Positions 55,902 to 64,000 of a stretch of DNA of 64,000 nucleotides are shown piece by piece; the first letter of the stretch is position 1; the number at the start of each line of letters is the position of its first letter. Position numbers and translations under genes: made by a program. Source of the stretch: Rubrivivax sp. (GTDB lineage: Bacteria; Pseudomonadota; Gammaproteobacteria; Burkholderiales; Burkholderiaceae); contig JAEUOZ010000054.1 in NCBI GenBank assembly GCA_016790225.1, forward strand, positions 110,829 through 174,828, read 5' to 3'. The notes beneath the pieces are model-generated. The model was not told the origin of the DNA, did not search any database, and saw only the letters and a program-made list of their open reading frames with translations.

Positions 55902-56753
55902 ATGAGCACGTCGACTCTTCAAGCAATGCCCCCTTCCGTGATCAGCGGCCTGACCGCCGGGACGCTCGCCCCGTATCTCGGCCCTGGCCTGCTCAGCCTG
56001 TGCAGCGGCAGCGTGCCGCCAGCCGATCCGCTGGCGCTGGCCGCAGTGCTGACGGCCAAGGTCTCGGTGCCCGGCAAGATCCGCAACCGCCTCACGGCGG
56101 CGGCCCAGTTCATCGAAAACTTCAAGCACCGCAAGACCCTGGTCAAGGCGATGAACGAGGCCTACGCTACGGTCCCCGAGCCTTCGGCCTTCCACCACTG
56201 GCTGGCCGCCTTGCCGGCGCCGCTGATCGTGGACGTCTGGTATGACGATGTGATGCGCCAGACGCTGGCGGAGCGCCGTCAGCCGGCCGACTGGGCAGAG
56301 GTGCAAGGCCTCAGCCAGAGCGAGCACTTCGGCACCTGGCTCGGCTGGTACACGGCGGATGGCAGCCCGCTGCCGGATCCGGGCGCCCCCGCCACCTTGC
56401 TCTACAAGCCCTGGGGCGGGCACGCACCGGCGGGCAACTACCTGATCTCCGACAGCGACTTCGTCGAGGTGCTGACGGAAATCGACATCCAGACGCCCAT
56501 TCCGGCACTCGTGCAGCAACGCCGTTCGGCACTGGGTTTTGTCTTCTTCGGCTGCCGCTTCAATGACCAGCTGCCGCGCGCCTTTGCGCGCCAGATCCTC
56601 AAGCGCAGCGGCGGCCCGCACTTCGCGGTGATGCCGGAAGAGCCGACGCGCATGGAGCAGCGCTTCTTCGAGGAAGTGGGCATCACGCGCATCGCGGCGC
56701 CGTTGGCGGAAGTGGCCAGCCAGCTGGTGGGCAGCAGCGCAGTTTCCGCCTGA
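55902..56753 (+). CDS. SIR2-like domain protein of the nif operon
   Basis: 283 residues. The N-terminus LTAGTLAPYLGPGLLSL resembles the nucleotide-binding start of SIR2_2 domains. The C-terminus FVFFGCRFNDQLPRAFARQILKRSGGPHFAVMP matches the usual hhFhGxSFxDxxh-x-hh pattern. Such proteins in other contexts bind or hydrolyse NAD. A role in nitrogenase control is an inference from location only. Confidence 0.7.
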   Translation: MSTSTLQAMPPSVISGLTAGTLAPYLGPGLLSLCSGSVPPADPLALAAVLTAKVSVPGKIRNRLTAAAQFIENFKHRKTLVKAMNEAYATVPEPSAFHHWLAALPAPLIVDVWYDDVMRQTLAERRQPADWAEVQGLSQSEHFGTWLGWYTADGSPLPDPGAPATLLYKPWGGHAPAGNYLISDSDFVEVLTEIDIQTPIPALVQQRRSALGFVFFGCRFNDQLPRAFARQILKRSGGPHFAVMPEEPTRMEQRFFEEVGITRIAAPLAEVASQLVGSSAVSA

Positions 56754-56755
56754 GC

Positions 56756-57112
56756 ATGTACCACCGTTCTCTCTACAGCATCGTCACCGAGACCGGGCAG
56801 GCGGTGCTCACGCTCACGCGCGAGATGCAGGACGAGGCCGAGCTGTTTGCCAGTTCGCTCACACTGCGGGCCGTGGAAGCGCAGCTGCTGATCATGGCGC
56901 ACACGCTGGGCAATGTGACGCCCCTGTTGCACCAGAAGCTGATGCAAGTCGATTGGGATGGCTGGGCGGCACTGCACACCAAGCTGCGCCAGGGCGTGCA
57001 GCCCCGGCGCGAAGAGATCTGGTATGCGATCCAGGGGCTCGTGCCCCAGACGATGCAGTTGCTGGGCGACCTCAAGCGCCGCCAGCCGACGCTCTTCGAG
57101 TGGGGTCTCTAA
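56756..57112 (+). CDS. small nif-operon protein, unknown function
   Basis: 118 residues, mostly alpha-helical, no Cys. YRSLYSIVTETGQAVLTLTREMQDEAELFASSLTLRAVEAQL and a Trp-rich C-terminus (DWDGWAALHTK, IWYAIQGL, FEWGL). It starts 2 bases after the SIR2-like stop, so the two are translated together. No function can be given. Last gene of the rightward nifB operon. Confidence 0.75.
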   Translation: MYHRSLYSIVTETGQAVLTLTREMQDEAELFASSLTLRAVEAQLLIMAHTLGNVTPLLHQKLMQVDWDGWAALHTKLRQGVQPRREEIWYAIQGLVPQTMQLLGDLKRRQPTLFEWGL

Positions 57113-57126
57113 GGCCGCGCCGGCGC

Positions 57127-57366
57127 TCAGCGAACGCCCAGCTTGCGGCGTTCGGCCTTGGAGTAGTTCGAGAAGTGCCCTTCCTTGGAGGCTGCTGCGC
57201 GCGCCCCGGCGATCAGTGCCTGGCTCTTGCCGGCAGCGGCGGTGAGTGACACCAGACGTTCCAGCTGAGTCCCGTTGCACTGAGGACAGGCGGGCGTGCT
57301 GCTGGAACGTACCAGCAGCTCGAAGCTGGAGTCGCAGGCGGTGCAACGGTAGTCGTAAAGGGGCAT
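57127..57366 (-). CDS. FmdB-family zinc ribbon protein
   Basis: 79 residues from ATG 57366. MPLYDYRCTACDSSFELLVRSSSTPACPQCNG: two CxxC pairs (8/11 and 27/30) bind zinc, as in FmdB regulators. Basic Ser/Lys-rich tail. It is 16 bases downstream of draG and could share its transcript. The regulatory role is assumed. Confidence 0.88.
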   Translation of the reverse strand: MPLYDYRCTACDSSFELLVRSSSTPACPQCNGTQLERLVSLTAAAGKSQALIAGARAAASKEGHFSNYSKAERRKLGVR

Positions 57367-57382
57367 GGCAATCTCTCCGGTT

Positions 57383-58342
57383 TCAGGCGGTTGGGTCCAG
57401 CGCCAGCGCCAGCAGCGCACTGGTCTGGTCTGTGATCTGCTGTCGCACGCGGCGATCCAGGCGCTCGAGCCAGCGCGCCGGCAGGCGGCTGGCACCGCAG
57501 CGTGCGCCGGCCAGCATGCCGGTGAGTGCGCCGGTGGTGTCCGCGTCGTCGCCCTGGTTGACGGCCCAGACGATGGCTTCTTCGGCATCGGCGTGCGCAC
57601 TGAAGGCCGCCAGCACCGTCTGCACGGTGTCCACCACGTAGCCGCTGGCGCGACCGGGGTAGGGCTGGAAGCGGAAGGCGGGCCAGGACTCGACAAAGCC
57701 GGTGATGGCCGCCTGCACCTCGTCCGGCTGAGCGCCGCCCAGCAGCAGGCGCAAAAGATCGCCGATGCCCAGTACCGCGGCATCGGACAGCGGATGGTGG
57801 TGGGTGACATGGGACTGCGCGAGCGAGACACGCTCGAACAGCGCCTCGTCGCCCAAGGTGGCGAGCACCGCGGGCAGGTTGCGCATCAGCGCGCCGTTGC
57901 CGCCATCGCCCGCTTGCGGCGGGCCTGCGACGCTGCCTTCGCGCATGTAGCGCTGGATGCCGCGTCGGCAGGTGTGGCCGCAATCGACCGGCTTGCCGCG
58001 AAGCCAGGCCACGTAGGCATCGGCGATCAGGTGGGTATCAAACGGCCGACCTTCACGGCTGCCCTGGAGGAGTGCCTCACCCAGGGCCAGGCTCATGGTC
58101 GTGTCGTCGGTCACCTGGCCAGGCTTGAGCCGCAACCAGCCACCGCCCACCATTTGCCGGTGCACGCCGCCTTCGCGCGCCAGTCGGTGACGGATCTCGC
58201 GCGCCGTCATGAACTCGACCGTCGCGCCCAGCGCGTCACCCAGCGCCAGACCCAGGTAGGCACCCAGCGCGCGATCCAGCAGCCGCAGCATGCCTTCGGG
58301 TGCGATGCGGGCCTCGTTCAGTGCGGCGGCGTCAGGGGCCAT
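57383..58342 (-). CDS. draG: ADP-ribosyl-[dinitrogen reductase] hydrolase DraG
   Basis: 319 residues from ATG 58342. Mn-binding ADP-ribosylglycohydrolase motifs: GAYLGLALGDALGATVEF, DDTTMSLALGEALLQG and DDADTTGALTGMLAGARCG. Removes ADP-ribose from NifH and reactivates nitrogenase. Its start overlaps the draT stop by 11 bases. Confidence 0.95.
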   Translation of the reverse strand: MAPDAAALNEARIAPEGMLRLLDRALGAYLGLALGDALGATVEFMTAREIRHRLAREGGVHRQMVGGGWLRLKPGQVTDDTTMSLALGEALLQGSREGRPFDTHLIADAYVAWLRGKPVDCGHTCRRGIQRYMREGSVAGPPQAGDGGNGALMRNLPAVLATLGDEALFERVSLAQSHVTHHHPLSDAAVLGIGDLLRLLLGGAQPDEVQAAITGFVESWPAFRFQPYPGRASGYVVDTVQTVLAAFSAHADAEEAIVWAVNQGDDADTTGALTGMLAGARCGASRLPARWLERLDRRVRQQITDQTSALLALALDPTA

Positions 58343-59258
58343 AGCTGAGCTCCACCTGATAGTCACCACCCAGGGCCAGGACTTCCGATTCGCCTTGCAG
58401 CGAAGCCGTATTCAGCAAGCCCGGCACCAGCAGCAGCTTGACCAGCGGCACCCTCGCGGTCATCACCCAGTCGCCGAAGCAGCCGGCGGTTTCACGCTCC
58501 GGCGTGAAGGACACGAGGTTGTTCAGGTGGATCACGGCGCGGCGTTCGCGCAGGGAACCCGAGACCCGCTGCTGCTCGCAATCGTGACTGCCGCGGTAGA
58601 GCACCGCGTGCGTGGCCCGGTCAAGAGCCTGCGCGGCGCCCGCGGCCGTGGCTTGCGCACGCCCACACAGCGCCTCGGCGAGGCTGGTGAAGCGGCGCAG
58701 CATCCACTGGCAGAACTCGTAGAGCAGGTCCAGTTGCTGATGGATGCTGTTGTTGTGATAGCGGCTCGCGCACTTCTGTTCGAGATAGCGCGTCCAGGCT
58801 TCGGACGGAAAGCGCTGCAGCGGTGCGGCGTGGTAGCTGGGCGTGAGGCCGAAACGGCTCTCGACCCAGCCCTTGAGCACGGCACCGGCCGGTCCGTTGG
58901 CGTCCAGCCCCCAGCCTTGCAGCAGCTTCAGATAGCTGGTGCGCCATCGCCGCTGTTCGGCCGGCAGGCGTGCGGCGGCTTCGGCGCTGGCGGCCGCGGC
59001 CTCACGCGGGCCGGACTCCGGCGGGGTCAGGCCGAAAGCCATGGCCATGTAGTGCTCGAAGACGCCGCGCGCCTGTTCCGGCTGCGAGCAGCGGTCCAGC
59101 AGGGCAAAGAGGCCATGGTTGCACTCGCGGGCGCCGGCAATGTGCAGCGCTTGAGGATGATCGTTGAAGGCCGTGCTGCCGAGCACGCCGGCCGGTACAC
59201 CGACCAGATTGGTCGTGTACCAGCGGCTGGGATGATCGCTGGCAGCAGCGGCCGACAC
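58332..59258 (-). CDS. draT: NAD+-dinitrogen-reductase ADP-ribosyltransferase DraT
   Basis: 308 residues from a GTG at 59258. WYTTNLVGVPAGVLGSTAFNDHPQALHIAGARECNHGLFALLD is the conserved N-terminus. YLEQKCASRYHNNSIHQQLDLLYEFCQW and VLYRGSHDCEQ...NLVSFTPE are also DraT. It inactivates NifH by ADP-ribosylating one Arg when ammonium or energy status changes. NifH in this window carries the matching Arg (about 102). Confidence 0.95.
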   Translation of the reverse strand: MSAAAASDHPSRWYTTNLVGVPAGVLGSTAFNDHPQALHIAGARECNHGLFALLDRCSQPEQARGVFEHYMAMAFGLTPPESGPREAAAASAEAAARLPAEQRRWRTSYLKLLQGWGLDANGPAGAVLKGWVESRFGLTPSYHAAPLQRFPSEAWTRYLEQKCASRYHNNSIHQQLDLLYEFCQWMLRRFTSLAEALCGRAQATAAGAAQALDRATHAVLYRGSHDCEQQRVSGSLRERRAVIHLNNLVSFTPERETAGCFGDWVMTARVPLVKLLLVPGLLNTASLQGESEVLALGGDYQVELSYGP

Positions 59259-59259
59259 G

Positions 59260-59856
59260 TCACACCGGGCGGTTCTCGTAGATGTTGCGGATCGGGCCCA
59301 TGGACTTCAGGCCGTCTTCGTAGCTGATCTTCTCGAAGCTGTCCTTGAAGGCCAGCGCCTTGTCGGCCACGGCATCGGTCTTGCCGGCGGTGTCCAGCTT
59401 CTTCAGTTCGGTCTTGTCGATGTACAGCAGCGCCAGCAGCTCGTTGTAGACAGTGGATTCGTCGATGGGCAGCACATAGAAGGTGGCGCCGCCGAACTCC
59501 ACCTGGTACTTCTTGCTGATGTCGATGTTGTCGACGAACAGGAAGTACTTGCCCGTGGGCGAGAGCGTGTCGCCGAGCACCTCGGCCAGCAGCTTGATGT
59601 ACTCGAAGCTCAGCAGGAAGCCGGCCAGGAAGGCGATCTGGGTTTCGCCTTCGTGCGCGACGGCGATCACCTGGTCGCTGCTGATCTCCGGCGGACGCGC
59701 CTCGTCCGCCAGCTTGGCCGGAAACTTCAGCGCAATGTCGCCGCGGAAGCCGAAGCGGCCGGCCTTCTTGGTGGGTGCCTTGAGCACGCTGTTGAGCAGC
59801 CTGCCTTCGGCATCGAGACGGCCGAGTGCGGTTTGGGTGATCGAGAGAGTCATCAT
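59260..59856 (-). CDS. conserved unknown protein between globin and draT
   Basis: 198 residues from ATG 59856 overlapping the globin stop by ATGA. TLSITQTALGRLDAEGRLLNSVLKAPTKK, FLLSFEYIKLLAEVLGDTLSPTGKYFLFVDNIDISKKYQVEFGG. No Cys, no membrane segment, no recognised fold. Position in the draT operon implies a nitrogenase-related role, but no function can be assigned. Confidence 0.75.
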   Translation of the reverse strand: MMTLSITQTALGRLDAEGRLLNSVLKAPTKKAGRFGFRGDIALKFPAKLADEARPPEISSDQVIAVAHEGETQIAFLAGFLLSFEYIKLLAEVLGDTLSPTGKYFLFVDNIDISKKYQVEFGGATFYVLPIDESTVYNELLALLYIDKTELKKLDTAGKTDAVADKALAFKDSFEKISYEDGLKSMGPIRNIYENRPV

Positions 59857-60380
59857 CAGCTCCTTGGTTGGGCGTCGGTGGGGTTCTGGGGTGAAGAGGC
59901 GTGCGCGGCGGCTGTCTGGCCAGGCGCTGTCTCGCGGGGGCGACCGGGGTGCTCCCGCACGGCACCATGGGACTCGATGTTGCGCAGGAACTCGGCCAGC
60001 TTGTAGAAGGCAGCGTCCAGCTCGGCCCGCAGCGCGGGCTCGACGCCGGTCTCTTCCAGCGCCTGGCGCATGCAGTTCATCCAGGCATCGCGCGCCGCCT
60101 GATCGATGTTGAAGGGCTGGTGGCGCCGGCGCAGCATGGGTGTGCCACGCTCCTCGGTATAGGCCTTGGGGCCGCCGGTCCACTCGCACAGGTAGTTGAT
60201 CAACACCCGGCGCGTCTCTTCGAGATCGGGTGCGTGCATCGCGCGGATGCTGCGCGCTTCCGGCCGTGTCTCCATCGCGCGATAGAAGGCCTGCACCAGG
60301 CGCTCGATGGCAGGCCGCCCACCCAGCCGGTGGAAATGCGGGTTAGCTGTGACGGCAATCGGCAAGGGCGTGCGTGTCAT
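59856..60380 (-). CDS. group II truncated hemoglobin
   Basis: About 174 residues from ATG 60380 (AAAGG upstream); ATG 60392 is the alternative. Globin features: FHRLGGRPAIERLVQAFYRAME, YLCEWTGGPKAYTEERG, PMLRRRHQPFNID with the proximal His and AWMNCMRQALEE with the Trp of group II. Likely binds oxygen or NO and could protect nitrogenase. First gene of the leftward operon leading to draT and draG, divergent from nifH. Confidence 0.88.
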   Translation of the reverse strand: MTRTPLPIAVTANPHFHRLGGRPAIERLVQAFYRAMETRPEARSIRAMHAPDLEETRRVLINYLCEWTGGPKAYTEERGTPMLRRRHQPFNIDQAARDAWMNCMRQALEETGVEPALRAELDAAFYKLAEFLRNIESHGAVREHPGRPRETAPGQTAAAHASSPQNPTDAQPRS

Positions 60381-60394
60381 GGTGCCTTTCATCA

Positions 60395-60410
60395 AGCAAC
60401 GGGCGTACCA
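60395..60410 (-). promoter_or_regulatory. candidate sigma-54 promoter for the globin-draT operon
   Basis: On the minus strand TGGTACG-CCCG-TTGCT matches TGGCACR-N4-TTGCW except for one base. The -12 GC lies about 16 bases before the ATG at 60380, leaving only a very short leader, so the promoter or the start codon needs checking. Confidence 0.55.
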
Positions 60411-60482
60411 GGCACAAAACCCCGCCGCAGGCCTGCCCGGCGGCCCGCTGGGCGTGTCTTGCGACATTCGCAGCCCGGGGTT

Positions 60483-60520
60483 TGTCGGGTTCCGCACATT
60501 GGCCTGTTCATCTCGACACA
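60483..60520. promoter_or_regulatory. two NifA activator sequences between nifH and globin genes
   Basis: UAS1 at 60483-60498: TGT-CGGGTTCCGC-ACA. UAS2 at 60505-60520: TGT-TCATCTCGAC-ACA. Both are exact TGT-N10-ACA, 22 bases apart. They lie about 80-100 bases from the nifH promoter and about 95-115 bases from the candidate leftward promoter, and could serve both. Confidence 0.85.
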
Positions 60521-60545
60521 GCCCGCCAAAACTGAAAAAGCGTGA

Positions 60546-61607
<1,062 letters not shown>

Positions 61608-61637
61608 AGCCAAGGCTTCAAGTCCATTCAGCAATTA

Positions 61638-61687
61638 GGCGGCCAGCAGCCCCAACCGGCCGGGGCTCTGGCGGAGCCCTGGCCGCC
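61638..61687 (+). other. two-tier stem-loop between nifH and nifD
   Basis: Outer stem GGCGGCCAG (61638-61646) / CTGGCCGCC (61679-61687), perfect over 9 bases; inner stem AGCCCC (61648-61653) / GGGGCT (61662-61667). No T-run follows. It may stabilise the nifH transcript end and lower downstream expression, as reported for other nifH genes. Confidence 0.75.
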
Positions 61688-61713
61688 CCGAATCACACCT
61701 GACGGAGCACATC

Positions 61714-63204
61714 ATGAGCATGACGGTTGAAGAGCGCAAGGCCGCCAACAAGGCCTTGATCGACGAGGTCTTGAAGGCCTATCCCGAGAAGATGGCCAAG
61801 CGCCGGGCCAAGCACATCAACACCTTCGAAGAAGGCAAGCCCGACTGCGGCGTCAAGAGCAACATCAAGAGCCTGCCGGGCGTGATGACCATCCGTGGCT
61901 GCGCCTATGCGGGCAGCAAGGGCGTGGTCTGGGGCCCGATCAAGGACATGGTGCACATCAGCCACGGCCCCGTGGGCTGCGGCCAGTACAGCTGGTCTTC
62001 GCGTCGCAACTACTACATCGGGGTGACCGGTGTGGACAGCTTCGTGACCATGCAGTTCACCAGCGATTTCCAGGAAAAGGACATCGTCTTCGGCGGCGAC
62101 AAGAAGCTCGACAAGATCATCGACGAGATCCAGGAGCTGTTCCCGCTGAACAAGGGCATCAGCATCCAGAGCGAATGCCCCATCGGCCTGATCGGTGACG
62201 ACATCGAGGCCGTGAGCAAGAAGAAGAGCGCGCAGTACGACAACCACACGATCGTGCCGGTGCGCTGCGAAGGCTTCCGCGGCGTGAGCCAGTCGCTGGG
62301 CCACCACCTGGCCAACGACGCCATCCGTGACTGGGTCTTCGAAGGCAAGACCAAGAAGGAGCACGAGTTCGTCTCCACGCCCTACGACGTGGCCATCATC
62401 GGCGACTACAACATCGGCGGCGACGCCTGGAGCAGCCGGATCCTGCTGGAAGAGATCGGCCTGCGCGTCATCGCGCAGTGGTCCGGTGACGGCACCCTGG
62501 CCGAGCTGGAGAACACGCCCAAGGCCAAGCTCAACGTGCTGCATTGCTACCGCTCGATGAACTACATCAGCCGGCACATGGAAGAGAAATACGGCATGCC
62601 GTGGATGGAATACAATTTCTTCGGCCCGACCAAGATCGCCGAAAGCCTGCGCAAAATCGCCGCGTTCTTCGACGACACCATCAAGGAAAACGCCGAGCGG
62701 GTCATCGCCAAGTATCAGCCAGCCATGGACGCCATCATTGCCAAGTACCGGCCTCGGTTGGAAGGCAAGCGGGTGTTGTTGTTCGTTGGCGGTCTGCGTC
62801 CCCGCCACATCATCGGTGCGTATGAAGATCTCGGCATGGAAGTGATCGGTGCTGGCTACGAGTTCGCCCACAACGACGACTACGACCGCACCTTCAAGGA
62901 ATTGCAGGAGGGCGCGTTGATTTACGACGACGCCACCAGCTTCGAGCTGGAATCCTTCGTCGAGCGGCTGAAGCCCGATCTGATCGGCTCCGGAATCAAG
63001 GAGAAGTATGTGTTCCACAAGATGGGCATCCCCTTCCGGCAGATGCACTCCTGGGATTATTCCGGTCCCTATCACGGCTACGACGGCTTCGCTATCTTCG
63101 CCCGCGATATGGATATGACCATTAACAACCCCTGCTGGAACAAGCTGAAAGCGCCGTGGCAGCAGAAGAGCGCCAGCGCCGAAGCCTTGCAAGCGGTCGC
63201 CTGA
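61714..63204 (+). CDS. nifD: nitrogenase molybdenum-iron protein alpha chain NifD
   Basis: 496 residues, full length. P-cluster ligands: Cys63 (RGCAYAG), Cys89 ([10 protein letters not shown]) and the Cys in [11 protein letters not shown]. FeMo-co ligands: Cys in LHCYRSMNY and His in [16 protein letters not shown]. The first about 280 codons use AAG and CTG almost exclusively, like the rest of the window. From about 62,580 AAA, TTG and AT-ending codons become frequent and the style matches nifK. The protein remains in frame and all ligands are kept. Confidence 0.98.
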   Translation: MSMTVEERKAANKALIDEVLKAYPEKMAKRRAKHINTFEEGKPDCGVKSNIKSLPGVMTIRGCAYAGSKGVVWGPIKDMVHISHGPVGCGQYSWSSRRNYYIGVTGVDSFVTMQFTSDFQEKDIVFGGDKKLDKIIDEIQELFPLNKGISIQSECPIGLIGDDIEAVSKKKSAQYDNHTIVPVRCEGFRGVSQSLGHHLANDAIRDWVFEGKTKKEHEFVSTPYDVAIIGDYNIGGDAWSSRILLEEIGLRVIAQWSGDGTLAELENTPKAKLNVLHCYRSMNYISRHMEEKYGMPWMEYNFFGPTKIAESLRKIAAFFDDTIKENAERVIAKYQPAMDAIIAKYRPRLEGKRVLLFVGGLRPRHIIGAYEDLGMEVIGAGYEFAHNDDYDRTFKELQEGALIYDDATSFELESFVERLKPDLIGSGIKEKYVFHKMGIPFRQMHSWDYSGPYHGYDGFAIFARDMDMTINNPCWNKLKAPWQQKSASAEALQAVA

Positions 63205-63220
63205 ATATGAGCTGCCGTGG

Positions 63221-63254
63221 GTTGGATTAGCTAGCGCGAAACGTCTGATCCAAC
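63221..63254 (+). other. hairpin in the nifD-nifK spacer
   Basis: GTTGGATTAG (63221-63230) pairs with CTGATCCAAC (63245-63254): ten pairs including one G-U, with a 14-base loop. No T-run follows, so it is more likely a processing or stabilising element than a terminator. The surrounding spacer of 133 bases is less GC-rich than the rest of the window. Confidence 0.5.
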
Positions 63255-63337
63255 TCACCGGCCAGTGTATTCGGCCGCGGCCCAGTGCCCATCCCTGAGT
63301 TATGCCCGGATCGAACGACCCGGAAGAGGAACTAGTC

Positions 63338-64000
63338 ATGCAAGACGCCGACGCCATTAAACCTGGTTATCCGTTGTTTAATGAAGATCCATACCAACAG
63401 GCTTTCGCCCGCAAAAACGTTTTCGAGGAAAGAGCGCCCAAGGAAAAGCTGGAAGAAGTGTTCCAGTGGACCACGACGGAAGAATACAAACAGCTCAATT
63501 TCCAGCGCGAAGCTCTGACCATCAATCCTGCGAAAGCCTGTCAGCCGCTGGGCGCGGTGTTGTGCGCGTTGGGTTATTACAAAACCCTGCCTTACGTCCA
63601 CGGCTCGCAGGGCTGCGTCGCCTATTTCCGCACTTATTTCAACCGGCATTTTCGGGAACCGATCGCCACCGTCTCCGACTCGATGACCGAGGACGCGGCG
63701 GTGTTCGGCGGGCAGAAAAACATGTTCGAGGGTTTGGAAAACTCGCTGAAGCTCTACCAGCCGGAAATGATGGCGGTATCCACCACCTGCATGGCGGAGG
63801 TGATCGGCGACGACCTCAATGCGTTCATCACCAACGCACGCAAGGACGGCCGGGTGCCGATGGACTTTCCGATTCCCTTCGCCCACACCCCCAGCTTCGT
63901 CGGCAGCCATACCACCGGCTGGGACAACATGGAGGAAGGGGTGCTGCGCTATTTCACTCTCAACGAGATGGAGGGCAAAACCGTTGGCAGCAACGGCAAG
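63338..64000 (+). CDS. nifK: nitrogenase molybdenum-iron protein beta chain NifK, 5' part
   Basis: First 221 codons; the gene continues beyond the window. ATG 63338 follows AGAGGA. P-cluster Cys ligands in [35 protein letters not shown] (about 68 and 93) and [12 protein letters not shown]. Codon use (AAA, TTT, TTG, GTT common) differs sharply from nifH and earlier genes, and matches the last part of nifD, suggesting a different origin for this end. Confidence 0.97.
   Translation, partial: MQDADAIKPGYPLFNEDPYQQAFARKNVFEERAPKEKLEEVFQWTTTEEYKQLNFQREALTINPAKACQPLGAVLCALGYYKTLPYVHGSQGCVAYFRTYFNRHFREPIATVSDSMTEDAAVFGGQKNMFEGLENSLKLYQPEMMAVSTTCMAEVIGDDLNAFITNARKDGRVPMDFPIPFAHTPSFVGSHTTGWDNMEEGVLRYFTLNEMEGKTVGSNGK

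Noticed and set aside
54300..56621. 773-residue open frame on the minus strand across nifT, the DegT-like and SIR2-like genes
   Set aside because: Antisense shadow of three well-supported genes; His/Arg/Gln-rich composition typical of such shadows.
62500..62650. Mobile element or inverted repeats at the nifD codon-style break
   Set aside because: The coding frame passes through intact and no insertion sequence ends, tRNA gene or duplications were seen.

Overview
The window is about 64 kb of high-GC DNA, densely coding on both strands. The most likely source is a diazotrophic betaproteobacterium of the order Burkholderiales, perhaps the Rubrivivax/Leptothrix/Ideonella group. That placement is inferred from GC-rich third positions, a PEP-CTERM exported protein, the glnA-DUF4124-ntrB-ntrC order, a GC-rich intergenic repeat and the style of the nif accessory genes. 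No rRNA, tRNA, insertion sequence or CRISPR array was seen.

Layout. (1) 0.4-6.3 kb: an exported BNR-repeat protein, a PEP-CTERM protein, a cobalt-type nitrile hydratase operon (alpha, beta, accessory) and a rhodanese. (2) 6.4-19.2 kb: a phosphorus and membrane-lipid region with ppk, sixA, a PlcP-like metallophosphoesterase, an LplT-like transporter, a GT4 glycosyltransferase, a class III aminotransferase, psd, a ribbon-helix-helix-like regulator with a perfect palindromic operator, an OlsB-like acyltransferase and ppx. Pho-box-like repeats precede several of these genes. (3) 19.5-25.4 kb: mixed housekeeping (SRAP peptidase, CrcB, AIM24-like protein, beta-propeller, polysaccharide deacetylase, fatty acid hydroxylase family, CinA-like). 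(4) 25.4-30.5 kb: nitrogen control, glnA with two NtrC-type sites and a sigma-54 promoter, then ntrB and ntrC. (5) 30.6-45.4 kb: a complete hydroquinone/hydroxyquinol catabolic unit. It holds a quinone reductase, hydroxyquinol dioxygenase, LysR regulator, two-subunit hydroquinone 1,2-dioxygenase, semialdehyde dehydrogenase, maleylacetate reductase, a five-gene branched-chain-type ABC transporter, a YciI-like protein, 3-oxoadipate CoA-transferase and thiolase. (6) 45.4-64 kb: nitrogen fixation. A GGDEF/EAL protein is divergent from a long nifB operon (nifB, ferredoxin, IscA-like, TPR-like, Fe-S LRV protein, two nifZ, DUF3024, nifS, nifT, a DegT-like protein, a SIR2-like protein and a small protein). 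A leftward operon (truncated globin, unknown, draT, draG) and fmdB lie between this and nifHDK, which runs off the right edge.

How it fits together. NtrBC would sense nitrogen status and drive glnA. NifA with sigma-54 would drive nifB and nifH, and possibly the divergent globin-draTG operon through a shared pair of activator sites. DraT/DraG would switch nitrogenase off and on by ADP-ribosylating the NifH arginine present here. The catabolic unit would feed succinyl-CoA and acetyl-CoA to the cell.

Most notable observations: a DegT-family protein in the nif operon has serine at the PLP-lysine position; codon use changes abruptly inside nifD near 62,550, so the right end is either a recombinant or an assembly chimera; a perfect 25-bp palindrome precedes an RHH-like gene; and the lipid/polyphosphate genes look like one phosphate-starvation island.
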